NCBI GenBank assembly: GCA_905221605.1
Contig: CAJNDS010000591.1
Location: 331,001 to 395,000 of the forward strand
Source of the DNA: Symbiodinium natans
Lineage: Eukaryota > Sar > Dinophyceae > Suessiales > Symbiodiniaceae
Length of the DNA stretch: 64,000 nt
Direction: 5' to 3'
The notes below the pieces were generated by a model. That model made no database searches. It had not been told where the DNA came from and was given only the letters and a program-made list of their open reading frames with translations. The position numbers and the translations under genes are program-made. Shown piece by piece: positions 49,701 through 58,700 of the stretch. Positions within the stretch are counted from its first letter, which is position 1; the number at the start of each line of letters is the position of its first letter.

Positions 49701-52700
49701 GGTCCGCCTGAGCTCCGGGACGCCGTAGATGGCTGCCACGTGGAAGTCGGAGCCTCAGAGGTTTACAAATCCGTGTGGGGCATTCTCTGGGTTCCCTTAG
49801 GGTTTAGGGTTTAGGGTTTAGGGTTTAGGGTTTAGGGTTTAGGGTTTAGGGCTAGGGTTTAGGGCATGTGGAAGTCGGAGTCTCAGAGGTTGTGGAAGAA
49901 GGAGGTCTCAGAGTTTTCAACTTCCTGTGGGGCCGTGGGTTTGATGATGTACTATTTGCTTAAGCGCCCTAAAACCCTAAACCCTAAACCCTAAACCCCA
50001 AACATATCAAAGCCCAAAAATTTCAAAGATAAGAATTCCTATTATGCCCTTAGAAGGAAGAACTTTTGTTTTACACTTTTGTAAGGGAGTTCTTCGGGCA
50101 ATAGTTGCGAGAGCTGGGCTTTGAAGGTTTGGGGCTTTTCAGTTGTTGAATACTTCGGGTTCTCGGCAGAGAGCCGCCATGGGCTGCTTGGAGGTTCATG
50201 GCACTTATTAACCAAATATTACTGTACTTATAACCCACTTATAAGCCCCTTAAGTGCCCTAATATGGTTATAAGTACAGTTATAAGTACAGTTATAACTG
50301 GCTAGTAAGTACAATGAACCTCCAAGTGGTGCATGTTTTCCACCAAGGTTGTGAAGCTTCTGGTCCAAGGCAGCGGCCACAACCTAAACCCTAAACCCTA
50401 AACGTGCTACTGGAGCTCCACAGCAATGCAAGACCCTGAAGCCCGAAAGCCCCAAACCCTGAACCCTTAATTCTGACTTCATGGAGGACTTGGGCTTACC
50501 TTGGGGACCAAATGAACCCAAAATGATCACATCCCTCAACATGGTTGCAGAAGTATGTGGTAGATCATCCCAAAGTATGGGTTCATTGGCCATGCAAAGA
50601 AGCCTAAACTAAGTAGGCCCCAAACCCCTCAACCCTCAGCCCGAATCTAGGCAGAGTGCTTGCAATCTGTGGTGCTTTACTGTAACTTTAGATCCTTAGC
50701 CTTGTCTTGGGTTTATTGGGTTTCTGAATGAGGCAGCTCAAAATTCAATTTTATGGCTGCCCTGCTAAGTGCAGCCAAGTGCAGAAAGCCGAATCTAGGC
50801 CGAACGTTGCAACCCGGGTCAGGCAAGGCCGACGTCTTCGGAGGTGACCTGGGCAAGCGCGGCATTGACCACATCTTCGAGGTCGGGCTGCCCTCAGCCC
50901 TCAACCCTAAACCCTGAACCCTAGCCCTAAACCCTAAACCCTAAACCCTAAACCTAGACCCTAAACCCCTGCAATCCTGCAATGTCTGTTTTACGATGTC
51001 AGGGATGGAGTTGCAGTGTTTTGGCTTTCGTCATGACATGTAAATTTCTACCATTTGCTTAAGAAGAACCCCCCCCCAACCCAAAAAAAAGGCTTCTTCC
51101 TCATGAGGGCAAAAACTAGGGATGTTATTATCATCTTTTTATTGTTGCTTTGGTGATTCTGAAGCAAATAGTGGACATTTTTAGTTCTTTTTTTGTGATT
51201 CTTAAGCAAATAGCAGAGAATGTGAGCCGTGAAAACAGGCGAACAATTCTGTCCTGGTGGCGGCCACTGCAACCGGCTTGAAGCAATCCACATCAGCTGG
51301 AACTTCGTCGATGCTTGTTGAGGCATGTCCTCAGCTCGCATGGGGTTAGGGTTGTGGGGTTTTAGGGTTTTAGGGTTCAGGGTTTTAGGGCCTCAGTGTT
51401 TTCGGATTTAAGCAAAGAAGGGCTTCTGGCGCAACACGAAGCGGGAGCACCACGGTAAACCCTAAGCTCACCCCCATGCGAACACGGCAGGATTTCATCC
51501 ACTTCCTTTCCACGCCAGACGCGGAGGAGATCGTAAATGCAGTGTTCTGCAACTGCGAGCTGCGCTACTGGCAACTGCGCTTGACTTGGCAGACGCCCAT
51601 AGGCCCCCCGCCCTCCACAATAGACCCCAAAACCTCAAACCCTAAAACCCTATACCCTAAACCCCAGGCAAGGGGAACGCCGGCTGGTCTGGCGAACTGC
51701 GTATGTGCCGCATGGCGATATGAACGTGGCTGTGGGCCCCACCAAGGAGCAGCGGGTTCGCGTAAGGCCCTAAAGAGTTTAGGGTTTAGGGTTTAGAACC
51801 CAGGTAGTTACATGGTCCATACTTCAGAGATTCAGAGCCCTTTGAAGGAAAGGGACCAAACTAAGGGAGCATGTAGCTACCCCGAGACTAAACCCCAAAC
51901 CCTGAACCCTTGTAAAGGGTGTAGAGCAGAGGCCCGGATGCAAACGGGGTTGAGAGTTAGGGGCTAACGGTTTAACTTCGAGTTTAGGGGCTTACGGTTT
52001 AAATGGGCATTTAGAGTGGTAGAGTAGAGTTTATGGGCTTCGGGCAGGGTTTAGGGTACCTGTTCACTAAACTCCTCTGCCTCTGGTAAGACAGGAGCAC
52101 TTCGAAAAGAAGTTCCAGCAAGAGATGAATACTCGGAGGGCTGAAGGACAGCAGGACCACATGGATGAAGAGTTCTTCTCCCATCTGCTGCCCCGACGAT
52201 TTGACAAAATTCCGGGCCAGTCACAGATACCTGCGCCCTGGTCCGACCAAACTTGTGTGTTTTTTTGGGTTTAGGGTTTAGGGTTTAGGGTTTAGGGTTT
52301 TTCTGTGCACGTTTCTGGGGCCGCCCGAAAGCCACAAAGACAACAGTGAAACGAACTCTTTGGGCCGCATGAACCCATGACATGGCATCTAAACCATAAA
52401 CCCGGACCGGGAGTAGGCCGTGTTTTCCTTTTTTTGAGCGTTGGGGTTCCCTTATAATCCCCTTAACCAAAAAGGGCACCCGTTTTATTCCTAGGTCACT
52501 CCCGGGGTCTCGTAAACCCTAAACCCTTTAACCCTGTTGCTATTGGACCCGAATTTAGAAAACTACCCACATTGTCTACCCTCCCTAAACCCTAAAACTC
52601 CAAAACCCTAAAACTCCAAAACCCTAAACCCTAAACCCTAAACCCTAAACCTCCAACCCTGTTGCTATGGCTTAGAGGGTGCCAGGTGCACATCTACCAG

Positions 52701-55700
52701 TGCCTCTTGCCCGGCTTGCACAGAAACCCAGAGGCGCACCTCGGGCCGGGGTTTAGGGTTTAGGGTTTAGGGTTTAGGGTTTAGGGTTTAGGGTTTAGGG
52801 TTTGGGGTTTAGGGTTTAGGGTTTAGGGTTTAGGGTTTGGGGTTTGGGGTTGGGGGTTTGGGGTTTGGGGTTTGGGGTTTGGGGTTTGGGGTTTGGGGTT
52901 TGGGGTTTGGGGTTTGGGGTTTAGGGTTTAGGGTTTAGGGTTTAGGCTTGCTTCGGGTTTAGGGACTTAGGGATTCAGAGCTTGGGTTCTGTGGAGGTGT
53001 GCAGGATTATAAGAACCCCCCGTTCCCCCGCGAGCCTGGGGAAACTCTGGCGATACACAAAGTCCCAGGGTTTAGGGTTTAGGGTTTAGGGTTTAAGGTT
53101 TAGGGTTAGGGTTCCTCATTGCAAGGCACCTCCCCTGTGCAGGTGCTGTGGGTTATTGCATCTGGTGTAAATGATCGCATCTTCGATCAAAAGGGGGCGA
53201 GGGCAATCATTCAGCTGGCATGGAGGGAGGCTGAAATCTGGCAGATCATCGCATTTGTGCTAGCTGCTCGGCCTAAACCCAAACCCTAAACCCTAAACCC
53301 CCCCCCAACCCGAAACCCCACGATCAGCTCTCGATATCCCTGTTGCAGTCTCAGGGTCCTTTCGCGTTGCCGATTGTCCATCAACTGCCAAATTGGCCTT
53401 CAGTATACCATACAATATGTAATCTGTATGACTACATATATACATACACATACATATATATATATATATTTATATTTATGTGTATATGTATATATACACG
53501 TATTCATACCTTGGTACTGGTAGCCCAGTGGTACCCTTTTCACTTTTTGTGGGTTCAAGGTTGCTTTATCAAGTACCCACCCAAAAAGGGTACCCTCACT
53601 GTAATATGGTTATACTGGGCTACCAAGATACACCTCCCGTAAGGACGTCATCATGGCAGTTCTTTTTGCTTTGATGGCCCTGCTGTTGCTGTGCCCGCAC
53701 TAGCAGGACCTTCTTGCAATTTCCTAGTCGTCGGGGAGGTAACTTTGAGCTTCGTTTTGGGTGTAGGGTTCAGGGTTTCGGGTTCAGGGGCAGGTAGCTT
53801 TTCACCTTTTTTCGTGGGGGTGGGGAGGGGGGGGGGGAGCAAAGGTCCCGAAGTGTTCGTTTCGGGTTCTTGCGAGTAGGGCGGAAAAGAGGGTTTTATG
53901 GCCCACATGTTTGTGGGGTTACAGGAGGGGTCTGTATTTAAGTTTCAGGTTCCAACAACAGCTCAGGGGCTTGTAGCGGGTTTATAACCCCTAAACCCCA
54001 AACCCTAAACCCCAAACCCTAAACCCTAAACCCGAAACCCTAAACCCCAGTACCTCCAAGGCAGCATGACCCTCACTGGATTCCAGCCGTCTGGTTGCGG
54101 GCTCCTTGCCTGGTCGTCGCGGCGTTGACGCTTGGCAGTCTCAAGTGTTTTTAGATGTTTGGCTTTGGGGTTTAGGGTTTAGGGTTTAGGGTTTAGGGTG
54201 TAGAGGGAAGGGTGCGTAGGGTGGTTTTAAGTCTTGGTGGATCTGTGCTTTCAGCATCTTTCGTTGGGAAGTAATTTCCAGCGAAAGATAAAGAAACCAA
54301 GGGGGGTTTTGGGGTTAAGGTCACTTCGCTCATGACTCATACCAGGTTGCTTGTGCTGAGGATCTGGCTGCGAAAAGTCATCCACGAGATCTTGTCTTGT
54401 CGTGGGCATTTCGCCCACGGCAAGCTCAAGCAGCACTTTCTCTCTATGGGCTTTGCAGGACCCGGCCATTCAGCCAGCCTCTTTCTCAGTTTCGGGCTTA
54501 GGTTCGTCCCCAAAAAACCCTAAGCCCAATCAGGAGATGTTGTCCGAATCTCCATCACGGCAGTCAGTCTAGTTGGCTTGGCCGTGAGCTGGGAGTCATT
54601 TCAGAAGCATCAAGAGCTACAGCTTCTTGGCTTAGGCGAGTGTGGGAGAGTTGGGCCTGTTGTATTCGTTTTTAACAGGGTTTAGGTTCCCTAGTAAGCC
54701 CCTTGAAAAAAGCAAACGTGGCGTGCTATTTATGCCTGGCTTGCTCTGGAATCTCGTGGTTCAATAGGCCTGGTGCCTTAAACCAAACGGCGCTTGGGCT
54801 GCAAGAGTGCTCGGGCACCCTCAATACAAAGCCTGCAGCTCTCAACCTTGCCTACCACTTGCTTAAGAACCACCCCCAAAATTTAAAGATACTGTACATC
54901 CTTGTAAGGGTAACACAGGGATGATCATCTGCCATGGGCTGGCGAGGCACCGTCGTTTCGGGTTTAGGGTTTAGGGTTGAGGGTTTAGGGCAGGGTTTAA
55001 GGTTTAGGGTTAGGGGCGGAAGGTTTCTGCAGCTTGTACCAGACTCCGGAAGATTTGAGCCGTCGGCATTGGCTCAGAGAGAGCGAGTCTGGGTTCCAGA
55101 AAAGGGTCGTCTCTAGTGCCAAGAAGCAGTGAGCGACTGCCTGCGCATCATGCCCCTTGCGATTGAGGTGAGCCTGCTGAGCGGTAGGTCGGCCTTGCTG
55201 CAAGCAGAATTGGGTGAGACGTTAGAAACATTGCGGAGAAGAGCGCTGGAGACTTTGGCGGTTGGCAGGGGCAGACTCTTGCACGCGTCTGGGGGCGTTC
55301 TGGACGAAGCGACCACCCTTGAGGAATCTGGGCTGCGGAGCGGCGATGTGCTGACCTTGCAAACGAGCAGCGTTCAGATGTGCGGCAACGACAATGCTTT
55401 TGCAGCCATCCTGGGCGACGGTTCTGTTGCGACCTGGGGCAACGCTTCCAGTGGTGGCGACAGCAGTGCCGTGCAAGGTCAGCTGAAGAACGTGAAGCAA
55501 ATCCAAGCTACCTGCGAGGCCGTCGCTGCCATTCTGGACGATGGGTCTGTTGTGACCTGGGGTGGGCCGAACTATGGTGGCGACAGCAGTGATGTGCAAG
55601 CTCAGCTGAAGGATGTGCAGCAGATCCAATCTACCAGCTCATCTTTTGCTGCCATTCTGGGCGATGGGTCCGTTGTGACCTGGGGCGATGCTGCAAGTGG

Positions 55701-58700
55701 CGGCGACAGCAGTGCTGTGCAGCCTCAGCTGAAGGACGTGCAGCAGATCCAAGCATGTGACACAGATTTTGCTGCCATTCTAGGCGACGGCTCTGTCGTG
55801 ACCTGGGGCCGTATTTGCAGTGGCGACAGCGGTGCTGTCCAAGCTCGGCTGAAGGGCGTGCAGCAGATCCAAGCTACCGGCATGGCTTTCGCTGCCATTC
55901 TGGGCGATGGGTCGGTCGTGACCTGGGGCATGTCTGCCCGTGGTGGCAACAGCAGTGATGTGCAAGCTCAGCTGAAGGATGTGCAGCAGATCCAATCTAC
56001 CAGCTCAGCTTTTGCTGCCATTCTGGGCGATGGGTCCGTTGTGACCTGGGGCGATGCTGCAAGTGGCGGCGACAGCAGTGATGTGCAGGCTCGGTTGCAG
56101 GGCGTGAAGCAGATTCAAGCATCTAGCGAAGCGTTTTCTGCCATCCTGGGCGATGGGTCTGTTGTGACCTGGGGCGATGCTGCAAGTGGTGGCGAAAGCA
56201 GTGCCGTGCAAGCTCAGCTGCAGGACGTCCAGCAGATCCAAGCTACTACTGCGGCTTTTGCTGCCATTTTGGGCAATGGGTCGGTCGTGGCCTGGGGCAT
56301 GGCTGACTGCGGTGGCGACAGCAGCCGTGTTCAAGACCAGCTGAAGGACGTGCGGCAGATCCAAGGTACCAACTTCTCTTTTGCTGCCATTCTGGGCGAC
56401 GGGTCTGTTGTGATGTGGGACATGCCTGCCAGTCGTCGCAACAGCATTGGTTTGTCTGAGCTGAAGGGCGTGCAGAAGATCGAAACAACCAGCTCGGCTT
56501 TTGCTGCCATTCTGGATGATGGTTCTGTCGTGACCTGGGGGAATGCGAACTTTGGGGGCGACAGCAGCGCTGTGCAAGATCAGCTCCAGATTTCATAGCA
56601 TAAACCACGCTTTCGTATCCGTGTTTGTTGGGTTTTGCTTTAGGCTTTCCAGGGTAGCCCCCGAATAAATTCCGACAATCTACCCCTTGAAGAAGCTGCC
56701 ACATTGACCCGCATGCGGGATTCGTGGGTTCAAGGTTATGTTTTAGGCTTCAGGCTAGTCATATTGTGGTGAGAAGCCCTCCAACCAGCCCGCATCTTCT
56801 TCCACCTGTGTAGGCGAGATTCCTAGTTACAGCCGAAGAAGAGAGAACGCTTAACCCCAAAGCCTCCGGGGCTTGTTAAGCAAATGCTAGTAGCAGCTTG
56901 AGGCTAGCCTTGAGATGTTCCCACTGATACTCACAGTCCTTAATGGGGATTATCATAGGGGGTACACAATAATGCAATCATCAAGGGACTAAAGGAGGGA
57001 CCCTTATAACAGGGGTAATTTGGGGGTTGTTTAGGCGCTCCTTAGGAATATAGGGACTACGTAAGGTGTGGTTGGGGGTTGGTTTTAGGGTTTTAGGGTT
57101 TAGGGTTTAGGGTTTAGGGTTTTAGGGTTTTAGGGTTTTAGGCTTTAAGGGTTTAGGGTTTAGGGTTTTCCCCGCGGATGGGGTACTAAGATGATCCCCC
57201 CCCCCTGTGGTGTGGTTGGGGGTTGGTTTTAGGGTTAGGGTTTAGGGTTCAGGGTTTTAGGGTTTAGGGTTTAAGGTTTAAGACTTAAGGTTTAGGGTTT
57301 AGGGTTAGGGTTTAGGTTTTAGGGTTTAGGGTTTAGGGTTTAGGGTAGGGTTTAGGGTTTAGGGTTTAGGGACCGTAGAGTAGACTTGGGGGGGGGGGGG
57401 GGGGGGGGATACCATGGGGGGGGGGGGGGGCCCAGGACGCTCGGCGCTGAACCACACACGGGGGTTATCTAGGGGGAATAAGATTAAGGGTCCATTCTGG
57501 GGGTCCTTTTCCCCCATAATATCAAGTAGCTGTTAGTATAAAGGGGCCTATCCCGAGGCTAGTCTTTGCATGCACCGGGTTCCTGCGGTGGCTCCGCGTT
57601 CTCAACAACCTCAAGGGCTTTGAGAGCACTGGCAAGCCCATGCTACCCATTCTGCAAGCTGTACCTGCCACGAAGGTTGATTTGGGAACATTTTTAAATG
57701 TCTTTTTGTATCCCCTAAGCTTCACATAGTCCTTGCATAATCCTTAGTTCATCCTTCTGTCATCCTTATAATCAGCCATAAACGTTTCATCGGTTATCGG
57801 GGTCCCCGAAGCCTACCCTAGGCTACTGGCCCTTTCTTTTTCGTGGTCTTCTGTTGGTTTGCGGCCTTCGTTCACTTGTACTACTCCTTTGGGCTGGGAG
57901 ATTTCTGGAGTGGCGCGACCATACTGTACAACCTGGGCTTCTTAGCAGAGACCCTTGGGCAGCCCTGAGGTGCCCTTATACCTTTTTTTTTTGGGAGGGG
58001 AGGGGGGGGGGGTTTGGGTTTAGGGTTGGGGTTTAGGGTGTAGGGTTTAGGGTTTAGGGTTTGGGGTTTGGGGTTTAGGGTTTAGGGTTTAGGCTTTTTG
58101 GGGTTCCCTTAAGCCCTTATACCTTTTTTTTTTTTTGGGGGGGGGGGGGGGGTTTGTGGGTTCCCTAAAGATAGTAGCCAACTCAAAAAGGGGTGCCCTT
58201 GCTAGCCCTAAGGGTCCATGTACCTTATTATTTCATACTTGGGCCCCAAAAGTCCCTGTATACGAAGTACTTGAAGGCCCAAGTATTCCCTATTTAAGTA
58301 CATGGACCCTTACCCTAAACCCCTAAGCCCTAAACCCTAAACCGCCAAGGACCTCAAACTCGATCCTGCCCGAAGATGGCGAGTCGGCAGATTGGCGTCT
58401 CCTGGTGGATCTCGTGGTGATGGCTGCTTGGTGTGGCACCTTGAGAACCAAACACAGGGTTTAGGGTTTAGGGTTTAGGGTTTAGGGTTTAGGGTTTAGG
58501 GAACCTACCAAGGTCACACGGAAGCCCTAAACCCTTGAAACTCTTCAAGCACTTCAAGCCCTAAACCCTGCACCCTAAGCCCTCTAAACCCTAAAGGCCC
58601 TCTAAACCCTCCAAGCCTTCCAAACCCGCTAAACCCGAAACGGGCAGGTGATGGTAGGGTTCAGGGTTCAGGGTTCAGGGTTCAGGGTTCAGGGTTCAGG

